A DNA stretch of 64,000 nt from Dermatophagoides farinae (taxonomy: Eukaryota; Arthropoda; Arachnida; Sarcoptiformes; Pyroglyphidae), in assembly GCF_024713945.1 (NCBI RefSeq), contig NC_134679.1, positions 5,523,001 through 5,587,000 on the forward strand, in the 5' to 3' direction. Below the pieces are notes generated by a model. It worked only from the letters and a program-made list of their open reading frames with translations. It ran no database searches and was not told where the DNA came from. Shown piece by piece: positions 50,380 to 61,880 of the stretch. How positions within the stretch are numbered: position 1 is the stretch's first letter; the number at the start of each line of letters is the position of its first letter. Position numbers and translations under genes: made by a program.

Positions 50380-50399
50380 CTGCTGCTGCTGCTGCTGCT
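50380..50399. repeat. (CTG)n microsatellite
   Basis: About six and a half CTG units, GC-rich and unusual against the AT-rich background. Confidence 0.9.
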
Positions 50400-53342
50400 A
50401 CAATGACAATAGCAATGACATTATATCATCTATACACACACACGCACACACACTAAATTCAATAGTGATGGCAAACCTTGGCCAATTTTTTTTTCTCTTT
50501 TGTTTTGACAAATCCTCATTGCAAACAATTATGTTTTATAATTTTCAGCTTGTATTTATCACTGATCTATATATATTGAAAATCCGATCACCAATGCATG
50601 AAAGAAAAAAAAAGACTACACCTTAAAACATTGGACCAAAAGTGGACAACAGATTTTTTATTTTATTAATGATAACAAAAAAAAAATAAGAATCAATAGT
50701 GTTGACAAATGATCGGATCAAAAAATAAAGCCATGGCTTCTATCATCACTTGAATTTTGTTTTTGTTTTTTTTTTTGCTTCCTGGGTGTTTACGTTTTTT
50801 TTTCATCACTGTGAATAATGTACATTTAGATCTGATTAGATTGTTGTTGGTGATTGTAATCAATTGTAATTGATTAGGTATTATACAGGTCGTCCATGTT
50901 ATATATCGTCCATTTGTCTGATGATTGATACATTGATTTTCTTCAATCATATTACAAGATTTTATCTGTTACATAATAAATCAAACAACAACAACAACAG
51001 CAATAAAAATTATTACCACAGACAATGAATAATTACATTCCATTTTTGCTGTTGTTGTTGTTGTTGTTGTTGAAAACTTTATTCATTCATTCATCGTGGA
51101 TTGTGTTACTAATCATCATGTTTTTTTTTTGTGTGACGATAATAAGATTTGTTTGTAAGCCGTTATCAATTTTTTTTGTTGAAAAATTTTCAAATAAATG
51201 TCTGAACATCATCATCATCACCATCATCATCATTATTGAAAATTCAATTTCGCCATGTCGTTTGTTTCTTAATATTTTTTTCTCACAATATTCCATATGC
51301 ATGAGATGTATAATTATTGATGGATTCTGATGAATTCATTTTTTTCTTTATTGATCATTCAAAATTGTTTCGTGGAAAAAAAATTGGAATCCTGAAATGA
51401 ATTGATGAAACAAATCAATCATCGATATATAATAAATGAGGAATTTGATGGAATTTTTTTTCCCGATTGAAAAAAAATGTATCGACGATTATATCGATAA
51501 TCTCCATATTCATTTCAAACACATACATACATTCCTCTCCTTTCATTTTTTTTCTCCCTTTTTTCTTTTGAATTTGTCCTCGAATCTATAATCACAATTT
51601 GAATTTCATATTCAACATTCACAACGTTTTTTTTCATGTCCTTTTCCCCGTATGTCGATACAATCGATACGTGCATTTGAAAAAAAAGTGTATCTGAAAA
51701 TTAAAAATGTAAATATAGGAATAAATAATTATATGAAAATCGAAACATTTTTACAATGAAGGCTCCATACAAATCTTTTCGTTCGTTCGTTCGTTGGAAT
51801 TTGCCACAAGCGGATCTCCAATTGTTTTTTTCTCTCTTTCTGGATCGATTCATTTACGAACGAGTTTTTGATATGATGATAATATGTGTGTGTGTGTAAG
51901 TGTGTTTGAGTGCTGTTGAAAAACAAGGCTAATAAGAATGTTGTGGATATTAAAAGTGGTGTAATGATAATGATGATGATTGCCCATGATGACTGCCAGA
52001 ACTGTTTTTTTTTTACTTTTTGAAAAACTTTAAATGGCTAAACTGATTCAAGTATCAAGGTCTTTTTTTCTGATGTTGATTTTTCATATATTCGATTCAT
52101 TTCTCTTTTCTTCTTGTTGTTGTTCAATCGCACACACACACACACACACACATTCGATAACAAATGTCCAGCTTGTTTCAAAAAAAAAAAGAAATTTTTA
52201 TTGTTGTTGTTTCATATCCTAATTATAATTCATCAGCTTAAAGAAAAAAAAGAAAAAGAAATCCTGCCTGTTCAAATGGATCAATGATGTTTGTTTGTTC
52301 TCATTTTCTCTTTTTCTCCTTTGCAATGGTTTCTCTTCTTCTTTTTTTTCAAGCACAATTTCTAGAATACCGTTACTAACACTTGACTATTTATATATGT
52401 GTAAATGGTGTATATTTAGCTTGAATATATTTAACTGATAGGTCATAGGTGAGGTTCAATGGGTTATGATCAACAAAAACATTGCATTATTCATCATTGA
52501 ATAAATGATTATGATGATGATAATAATAATAATGCAGAAACAGTGAATGTGGGAATACAACTACAACAACAATATTTTAATTTTGTTACTTTTTTTTGAA
52601 CTTTGGATGGTAATGAGGTAGATATAGATAAATATGATGGTACCATTCTCATTCTTATTGTTGTTTGGTTGGTAATATCGATCCATGTACAATATGCCAA
52701 AAAAAACACCATCACCTGTCTGTTTATGTGTGTGTGTGTGTGTGTATACATGATGTTATTGACATGAAAATGTCTCAATGTCTGTAATGTGTATGAATGG
52801 TCTTGAATATTCAACAAAAAACACACGTTTACATGCCCTGTATTTGTTTCCACACCAATCATATAACAAATGGAACAATTGATCTTGATGACAACCATAA
52901 CCAAATTTGATGAAAACTACCGATTCGATATATGATACATGATATGACTACATTGTGTTTGTGTGTGTGTGTGTACGAAACCATAACCATTGTTATTTTT
53001 TCATTTTTTTTTTTTTTTTTTTGATTTTCATGTGAAAATTACTTCTATGTGTGTGTGTATGTCTTTGTAAAAGACAAGTGTAAACTTGATTCAAAAAAAA
53101 AAATTCGTTGACACGAAGTGCAACAACTCGTGCACAAATAATAATAATTGTATCTTTTCATTTATTAAGCTATTATTGTTGATTAAAATTATTAGAAAAA
53201 AAAATTAAACGAACAAGTTGTATCCATGAACGATTGATTGAAAATTGTTCTCTTTTGATTGATTTATACGAAAAAAAAAATTTGGAATTAGTTAGCGAAA
53301 ACGTTCTCAATTTCCAGGTCAAATTTTATCTCATATCCAAAA

Positions 53343-53364
53343 GGTGGTGGTGGTGGTGGTGGTG
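53343..53364. repeat. (GGT)n microsatellite
   Basis: Seven GGT units, another rare GC-containing tract in the desert. Confidence 0.9.
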
Positions 53365-55084
53365 CTGCAAAATATCAATCCAAATGTGTAGGTGTTTCAT
53401 GAACAGATTCATCTCATATTTATCTCCAGACACAAAAAAAATATCCAATAAATGAATGCATTTTTGCTTCAAGAATATAATTTAGGGCTGTCAATAAATG
53501 TGAATGGTGGCTGTGTGGATGGGGAAATCAGCATATATAACCAGCCACAACATAATAATAATAGATGAAAAAAAAATTTTTCTCTTTTTTCTGAATCTGT
53601 TGATTTGATCGACCAGTCGGCATTTTTTTCTTGTTGTTGTTGTTGTTGTTATATATTGAAAAACCTTAAAAATGGCTTCCAAATTCAAGAGGGATTTCCA
53701 TTTTTTTTTTTTTTTACTAATATACAGTCAATCTAAACGCACCAAACCCTTTTTTTCAGATGACAGTCAAACAAATTTAGAAAAAAAACAGGAAAAAAAA
53801 ATCTTTTTTTCTCTGTTTCGTATTTGTGGTTTTTCATATATGTTGCTTATTTCCAGATGAAATGAAATGGAAAAAAAAATCATGCTACAAATCAAGAAAA
53901 AAAAGCATACACGCGTGTCTTTGTCATGCATACAATATAATAATGATAATGATAATAATTTGAAGAAGAAAAAAAAGATTAGGCGGAACAAATAAAAGTT
54001 CCATAATGTCCATTTTATGTGTTCGTATTGATCGGATCATCATATCTTTTTTTTTTTGGCTGTATTATTGTGTTTGTCAGTCAATCAACACTTTTACATC
54101 AGCTACATTGTGTGTGTGTGTGTGTGTGATGATAATAGAATAGCCAACAATGTATTTGTGTCTGTGTGGTAAACCGATACAAGTAATAAAGATTAGATGA
54201 GAATAAGATTTTTTTTTCTTCTTTTGTTGATGCCATCATTTTAATGACTGGTTTACTATCGTCATCATCATCATCATCATTATTATCAGGTATGAGAGAT
54301 GGTGATGATGAGTAAAATGTGTTGAGATTAATAATAAATAACAAATCACATAGATCTTTGGTATTAAAAAAAAGAGACAAATTTTCACTTTCAAACATTC
54401 ATTGTTGGTGGTGGCAAAGATTAGTTGTTGTTGGTGGTGGTGGTGGCAAAGATTATTTTAAAGCTTCATAACAGATATTGATTCTTAAATCATTATTGTT
54501 ATTGTAGTTGAAGATTCTTTTCTACATCTGTCATATTATCATCTGGCTCTAAATGCCATTTACACTTCCTTCTTTTGGCTATACCAAGTGTTTGTGTGTT
54601 AGATTTTCAATTATGATTATGATGATGATGATGATCATGATGTGTGTGTGTGTAAGTGAGAGTGAGAGTTTGATATTGTTGTCAAGTAATCATAAACACA
54701 TTATATATTTTTTTGATGTGATTAAATCAATCTTTTTGATAATTTACACGGTTCTTATAGCTACACGAACTTTTTTTTTCACCCGTACAGAACTTCGTGC
54801 ATCACGAGAATCCTTGTTTTGTTTTGTTTTTCTCTCTCTCTTGTTGAATTTTTGAAGCCCATGATCACATGACATGACAGATCTCATTAATATTATTTCT
54901 CATCTGTGTATGTCGGAATTGATTGAATGTGTAATACGTTTGTGTGTGTGGAAATGATATGAAGAATATGTATCATGTAAGTCATCATCATCATATATTT
55001 TGTCCACTTGTCATGGATCTTGTTATCCTATCATCAATACACATTGTTTTGTTTTGTTTATAATGGAGAAGGATCCCATTTTTT

Positions 55085-55109
55085 TCTTCTTCTTCTTCTT
55101 CTTCTTCTT
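55085..55109. repeat. (TTC)n microsatellite
   Basis: About eight TTC units forming a pure pyrimidine tract. Confidence 0.9.
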
Positions 55110-55285
55110 AAGATCGATGCGATTATATTTGTCAGCCAAAAATCTTATCATCTGGATTTCCTTGTCATGTTTCTTTTTTTTATATTATCATTTTGATTCA
55201 TTATAAGGAAATATAATAGAATAAAATAGTAAAAAAACACACACGTAACAACTTTACAAAATAATGTTTTTATTTTATTTTATTT

Positions 55286-55317
55286 TTTTTTTTTTTTTTT
55301 TTTGTAAAATTTTTTTT

Positions 55318-55354
<37 letters not shown>
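55286..55354. repeat. Poly(T) followed by (CA)n
   Basis: A long T-rich run (to about 55,313) leads into some 17 CA units at 55,320-55,354, then degenerate CAGACA units. The longest simple-sequence block in the window together with the tract at 56,297. Confidence 0.9.
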
Positions 55355-55360
<6 letters not shown>

Positions 55361-56292
55361 AGACATACATACAGAAATGAAATTGATAAAAAGAAATTGG
55401 TAGAGTTTTTTTTCACACTATATTTGTAACTTGGTGCCATTCAGTATAATTCTGATTATTTTCTGTCGTTCAAATACACACACACATTCACACTTTGACA
55501 TTTTTCATGCACATAAATTATGTTTGATTTCAAACATTCTACATTCATTGATAGTAGAATGTCATTAGATGAATGTGAAGAAGAAATATACTTATAACAT
55601 ATGATGGATGATATGATATGGATATATTCCATTTGGTATGCTTTATTTTTATTTTTTTTTTTTTTTTTTTTTGATAATTAATAAATTGTTCCCTTTTCCA
55701 TCATCATCATGATCATCATTATCATCATCATTAGAGTTACCACAGATTAATTTTCTTTTTTTTCTGTCAAATATTTCCATATATTCCCACCACATGTTTG
55801 GTGAGATCTGAAATAAATAATTTTTTTTTTCGTTGTTTTTGCATAATCATGTATAATATATGTTTGAATTATTATAATTTTACATTTTTATTCACTTTTT
55901 TTGTTATGTAATAACATTTTTTATTTTGCTCAAAATCATTATGGTAACGAAAAATCTATTGTTTTATATGATGGTAGGGATTTGGATATTATGGTGATGA
56001 CTTTTCTGAATATAAATCCTGCAGGAATGCTATTTTTATGATATATTCATCATACAAACAAAAAAGACAAATGTTTTTTTTTTTTTTTGATTTATTCAAG
56101 TGTTTTTTGTTGTTGTTGTTGTTGTTCTATTTGATCATCATTCAGATTTCTTCCACTTTTTAAGGTATATTTTCCGGCTTGCAATATTTTTTTTTGTTTT
56201 GTTTTGTTTTTCACACATATATACTTGATACGACGCCGTATTTGTAGTTAGCGCCTTTTCAATGTTCTTAAATGATTGGCTACTGTGATGAA

Positions 56293-56296
<4 letters not shown>

Positions 56297-56333
<37 letters not shown>
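56297..56333. repeat. (CA)n microsatellite
   Basis: About 18 CA units, 0.5 kb downstream of the H2A-like gene's stop codon. Confidence 0.92.
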
Positions 56334-56337
<4 letters not shown>

Positions 56338-56879
56338 TTGCACACCTACACCCAATCTTTTTTTTGAGAAATTGATACAAGTGTTTCACACTGTGTGGAT
56401 TATTGTTGTTGAAATTGATTGAATTTTTCTTTTACACATTCTTGTAATTGGTTTTTTTTCAGCAATTCACCAAAATTTTTCGTGTTAATTTGAGGTCAAT
56501 TTCATTCATTTCATTGCGATGGGATAATTTTTTTTTGTTAATTCCACTATAAAGTCTATATGCGTGTGTGTGAAAGATCATCATATTCACACGGAAAAAT
56601 TGTTTGTTGTTAGATTTATAAATCTAAATAAAATTGTGAAAAAAAAAATTTTAAATGAAAATCATTCATTAGCTTTGCGCGACAAACATATGAACATCAT
56701 TTTTGAAAATAATGGTGAAATGGCGCACTTTACAAGATTTTAATCATAATGATGATCTCTGAGCAATTGAGAAATTTCTCATTTGTTTTTTTCAAATACA
56801 AAATTTATTCATTCATATGGAAATGTGGAAAACTATAACATCTTCACATTGTGTGTGTGTGTGTATTTATGTGTCTCTT

Positions 56880-57392
56880 TCAACGTACATTTAGTTTTGA
56901 TCGTTTCATTTTTGATTTGGATCGTCTATGAGAACTTTTACTACGATACAGATTACGAGATGAACGTGAACGACGTTGTTGCATTCGTTGCTGATTATCA
57001 CTACTACTGAATTCTGCTGGTGGAAGCATACCACTTTGACCAAAAAGTTCTTGTAACCATTCTGAATTATGTAATGCTGATATAATATGACGACAACTTA
57101 CTTTATGACGACCTTCATCAAGTGCCACTTCCGTGGCTATATGTAATAATTCATTCATAGCAATTTCAATGATAACAGCACAGGCCATTGATGCTGGTTC
57201 AGAAATTGTTTTACAATGTGAAAAATTCTCTAGAAAGTAACGTATCCTTGATAATGGAAAATATTGTGATCTTTTCTGTCGTCTAGTAGTTGAATTAATT
57301 TGTGATGATGGTCCTGGTCTTAATGCTGCTGCTGCTACTGATGATAATGATGATGATGATAATTGTCTTTTTGATGACTGCTTTCGATCCAT
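56880..57392 (-). CDS. Divergent H2A-like histone-fold protein, intronless
   Basis: 170 aa in one exon. Residues about 41-112 follow the H2A fold: RSQYFPLSRIRYFLE corresponds to RAGLQFPVGRIHRLLR, the alpha-2 helix and CRHIISALHNSEWLQELFG correspond to [20 protein letters not shown], and GMLPPAEF corresponds to the GGVLPNIQ docking strand. By this hand alignment the nucleosome acidic patch is only partly kept: E56, E61 and E91 remain, while E64, D90 and E92 become His, Ser and Trp. The N-terminal tail is Ser/Ala-rich (SSSSLSSVAAAAL) and the C-terminal tail is long, with many Arg, Lys and Ser (RRSRSSRNLYRSKSSHRRSKSK). This differs from canonical H2A (about 125-130 aa) and from H2A.Z. A fast-evolving testis-type variant or another histone-fold factor is possible. 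It stands alone in a gene desert and has no histone 3' stem-loop that I can see. Confidence 0.7.
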   Translation of the reverse strand: MDRKQSSKRQLSSSSLSSVAAAALRPGPSSQINSTTRRQKRSQYFPLSRIRYFLENFSHCKTISEPASMACAVIIEIAMNELLHIATEVALDEGRHKVSCRHIISALHNSEWLQELFGQSGMLPPAEFSSSDNQQRMQQRRSRSSRNLYRSKSSHRRSKSKMKRSKLNVR

Positions 57393-58772
57393 TATTATGA
57401 AATTTAGAGGATATTCAAATTTCAGAATTTATTCTTATTTATACTTAATCGGCTTTGATTTTCGAATTAAATTCATATATTCTTAGTGCAAATAAATCAA
57501 TTTGTTTCTTTTTTTTTGTTCCTATTTCGATTTCTATTAATCTAATTATCTCTGAAACAATTTTATTTTATTTTATTTTTTTTTTTTTTTTTGATTGTTT
57601 GAATGTTTGTGTTTTCAGATGGATTATATATCTTGACTTTAACCTAATAAAATATAGTTTTGCTAAATGTCATTTAATGGCCATTATCATCATCAAGATG
57701 ATGATGATGATAGAAAATAAGAAAGAAAAAAAGAAAAAAACAAATCAACATCAAGTGATGATACGAAAACAAAAAGTGAATATATATCGTTGAATCGTGA
57801 CTAGAATACATCTAACACACACATAAAACATCAATGTTAACCTCTAAAATGGAGTTTATACATTCATCTATTCATCGAGAATGTTTTAGACACATTTTAG
57901 CATAAAAGAAAAAAACGAAAAAAAATTGAAATTAAATTCAATTTTGAATTCAATGTTTTTTTTTCTTCATTTCATTTCATATACAGATGTTTTGATTATA
58001 TTTGCTTTAATGGTTAACATTGATATGATGTACAGATAAACATATAAAGATCGGAACTTTGATATAATGCATGTTGTCTGTTTGTGGCCAAAACACATCA
58101 ATCCATTATAAATATTATTAGCATCCATCCAATGATGATGACCGCCATAATGATCATTTCATTTTGTGTTTTTTTTTTGTTGTTGTTGTTGTTAATGATG
58201 ATTGAATCGTATCTGGAATAAAAATAATCATCATATATTAAGATAATGATCTTTAATCTCATCGATTGATTTTCGTAATCATGATTATCATTACTCGCGT
58301 TAGTTGTAAATTCATTTTACATTTTTCAAATATTTTTTTTATCTGTTTGTTCGTTTTGGAAAAATTAATTTTGAAAAGAAAAAAAAAATCCAAATTTCTT
58401 GGAAAAAAAGAAGGCATAACATATTTTTCTTTGTACAAATAATTTATTAACACATTAATTATTCATCATTATCGAATTGGCCTTTTGTAAAAGTTTAAGT
58501 GAAAAGATAGATAAACATATATATTTAACCCATTGCAAGTTTTTTTTATCATTCACTAATAAGTGTCTGTGTTTGTTTGTTGTGGATGGGGCTTTTTTTC
58601 CTAAATGAAATCATCAAATTGATCCTTAGGCATATTTATATAGTGGACATTATGGATCCATGGATAATCATCATCCTCATATAATTTATTTTTCTTCTTC
58701 ATAATTATGATTGGTTATTAGTAGTCGTCTGTATATTGCACGCGATCAATTCTAATCATCATCGTCATATAA

Positions 58773-58853
58773 CAGGGATGGCGAACCTATTGGCACGCGT
58801 GCCAATTTCCCACAGAGCTCTATTGAACAGGGGGCGCACGTTCGCCACCCCTG
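58773..58853. mobile_element. Non-autonomous hAT-type MITE (81 bp)
   Basis: Flanked by a perfect 8-bp direct repeat TCATATAA (58,765-58,772 and 58,854-58,861), the target-site size of hAT transposons. The ends are terminal inverted repeats: CAGGGATGGCGAAC on the left, and the right end read in reverse is CAGGGGTGGCGAAC (13 of 14 match). CAGGG-type ends are typical of hAT. Inside lies a perfect 16-bp palindrome TTGGCACGCGTGCCAA. There is no coding capacity, so it depends on a transposase elsewhere. Its GC content is much higher than the surrounding DNA. The intact duplication suggests fairly recent insertion. Confidence 0.9.
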
Positions 58854-61845
58854 TCATATAATCATGACTTGTTTAATGATACAAAGCGCTTGGGCCAATC
58901 AATGAATAGATCATCATCATTTCCTTTTTTTTCATATTAACTTGTTTTGAATCCGAATTTATTCATTTCTCTCTGTTTATTTTTTAATGCTTATAATTTA
59001 TGCTTGACCGGAAAAATTTTTCTGTATTTCTGGTGATAGAAATTGAATTGAATGTGTTTGTGTTTATGGCTTAACCAACAATGATGATGATGATGATGAT
59101 GAGCTTAATAATGAATCGATGGCCACAATCACGATTTATTTATCCCTTTTTTTTGATTTATCTGAATTGGCTTTTATTCATTTATTTCGGATGTGGATTT
59201 GGTTTTTTTTTCTTTCTACTATATCCCTATACACTCACTAAACTAGCTATCGATAATCGTAAAATAATGAAAAGGATTTTTACCCGTAAAAAATAAATCC
59301 CAAAAAAAAATGAAAAATGGGATAGTCGTAGTTTTTTTTTGTATGAATGAATGTGGCCAAAGCCTAAGGAAAACTTTGTTGTTTTCTTTGCTGTACCTCG
59401 ATCTAATTTGAAGCGGTTTTTTTTGTTGGATTTATTTTTCAATCACCTGAAGCTGTTTTTTTCTATAAGGAAACTTAATCTGGTAAACCAATTGAATGAA
59501 TGGCTAACTTTCTGATTTTCACTTTTTTTTTTGGTCAAAAATGATGAAAATGAATAATTCAAATGTAAATTGATTTGCTTGCTTGAAAATTATTATTGTG
59601 TTAATAATGAATGGCCCAATCGAGTTATACGATATCTCCCATCACACATATGATGATCATTGGCCATTTTTTTTTCATTTTATCACACAAACCAACAACA
59701 CACAAAACAGGAACGATATGTGTGTTTGTCATTTGTCCATATAATGATTGTCCTGATCCTGACTCATTCACTCTTGTATGTGTGTCTGTGTTCCAAGATA
59801 TGTGAATATGAATATAAAAAAAAAAAAAACGTTTATGAATATGGCCCCTTTATTTATGAAATATTTTCATGGTCATCCAAATTCTCACATTCTTATTATC
59901 TGTACATCTCTAATAGTTGGTCATAAATAACGATCATTCATTCATTCATTCATTGTAGTTCCAAACATTAAAAATTATCCTGAAACTTGTTTTTTTTCAA
60001 ATAGATTATTCAACAACAACTTTAAATGATAATATAGACTTTCATGTGATATAAGATCAAGATCATAATATTGATGTTGTGTTATTGTTGTTTATTTCTT
60101 CTTTTTTTTTTAATTTGGTCGTTATGGTTAATGGTTCAAGAAAATATTTTCCCACACATCAACCATTATCATTATGATTATTATGATTATTATTATGAGG
60201 AGTGACCACAACAACGAAACATTTACAATTTGATGGCTTGTTTTACATTTCTTTCTTTGTTGTTATGTTTACAAGTATATACCGGACAGATTTATGATGA
60301 TGATGATGATGATGATGATGAATGCACCCGAAATATGATAGTAAAAATATTTGGGAAGGGAAAATTTTTCCCGCTAAAAAAAATTTCTCAATTAGCATAA
60401 GGTTGGGTTTTTCATAGCCAATGTTGTAAATAAAATACAAACAAAACAAAACAAAAAAAATGTCTAAATCATCATATCATTGAAGTCGGTCGGTCGGTTG
60501 GCCATTAATTTGAATGTTTTTTAATCAACAAGTGTCATCATTTTTGTTGTTGGAACAATTTAAAAATATAGCTAGATTTTAATTCATATGTTATATGAAA
60601 CGCAAACAAGATTTATGGCCATTTTTATCATCATAATAATGAATTCAAACTCTGGCATAAAAAAAGCAATCATAATGAAATACGTTTGTGATATCCAGGT
60701 GAAATATTTTTTTTTTTTTTTATTATTATTGTACTTACCCAGAACTTTTTCATTTTGTTTTGTTTTAGAATGAAACAATAATTTCCACACATATATATCA
60801 TCACACATATTAATGTTTGATCAAGGTTACAGGTTGAGATTTTAATCAAAAAAATAAAATCTTTTTATTTTTAATATTAATGAAATTTGATGATTCAAAT
60901 CATTCACAATGATGTGTGATGAGAATGTGTGTGTGTGTGTGTATGCATTTTTTGATTGAATTAGAGTGATGATTTGATATTTAAGAAAATCATTTCTTTA
61001 ATTTGTTAAACACATATATTCAAGGTTGAACGAGAAAAAAAAGGTTTCCTGAACATTAGGGTTTTTTTTTATATTGCTTTCACACAATCATCAGAATCTT
61101 TTTTATTCCAATACCATTGTGTTTGTGTGTCTAACATGTTTTTGGATAAATTTTTTGTTGTTGTTGTTCGTAATGTCATTAATCGGAAATTTCAAAATTT
61201 ATCTTTCAATAAAAAAAATCAAAATTTAATTCCTCGGCAATCATTTTTTTTCTGACCAATTTTTTTTGTTTCTTGTTGATGTTACGGAAAATTGAATTAA
61301 TAACGGGACTATATTGGTCCAACTAGTGAATAGAATCTTTGTGTTTTCTATGAGTGTGTGCATGTTGCACATTTATTCATCTGTATTTGATTGTTTCGCA
61401 TAAACACCAACAATAACAACAACGATGATGATGATGATGATCTTGTTGGCCCTGAAATCCTCATAACTCTTTAACAATTCAATAAACATTGATGATTATA
61501 ACTATAGTGAATAGAAAAGAATAATCAGCCATATTTTGTGTGTGTGTGTGTGTTTGAAGCACAAAAAAATGTAGCTTATTCATTCAAAACTTTTTTTTCT
61601 ACAAAAAAAAGAATTGTTATTGTGGTCGAGTGTTTTTGTGTGTGTGTGTTCTTGTTATATTTGATGATAATAGTGATGACAAGTGTTTTTTTTCTCGTTG
61701 TTGTTGTTGTTGTTTTTTATAAATTGAAGGCAACAACAACAACAACAAAAAAGTAATTTATCGGGCCATCATCTTCCTACGCGCATAGACACACACAAAT
61801 ACACAGTGACTGACACTTGAATTGAAAATATTTTTTGCACATATG

Positions 61846-61848
<3 letters not shown>

Positions 61849-61878
<30 letters not shown>
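61849..61878. repeat. (GT)n microsatellite
   Basis: About 15 GT units. Confidence 0.93.

Positions 61879-61880
<2 letters not shown>

Larger units (their letters stand above)
46213..56879. other. 10.7 kb gene-poor region, probably intron
   Basis: AT-rich with abundant microsatellites, including (CA)n, (GT)n, (GGT)n, (CTG)n and (TTC)n. No coding exon or RNA gene recognised. If the exon at 46,087 is real, this is its downstream intron. Confidence 0.5.
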
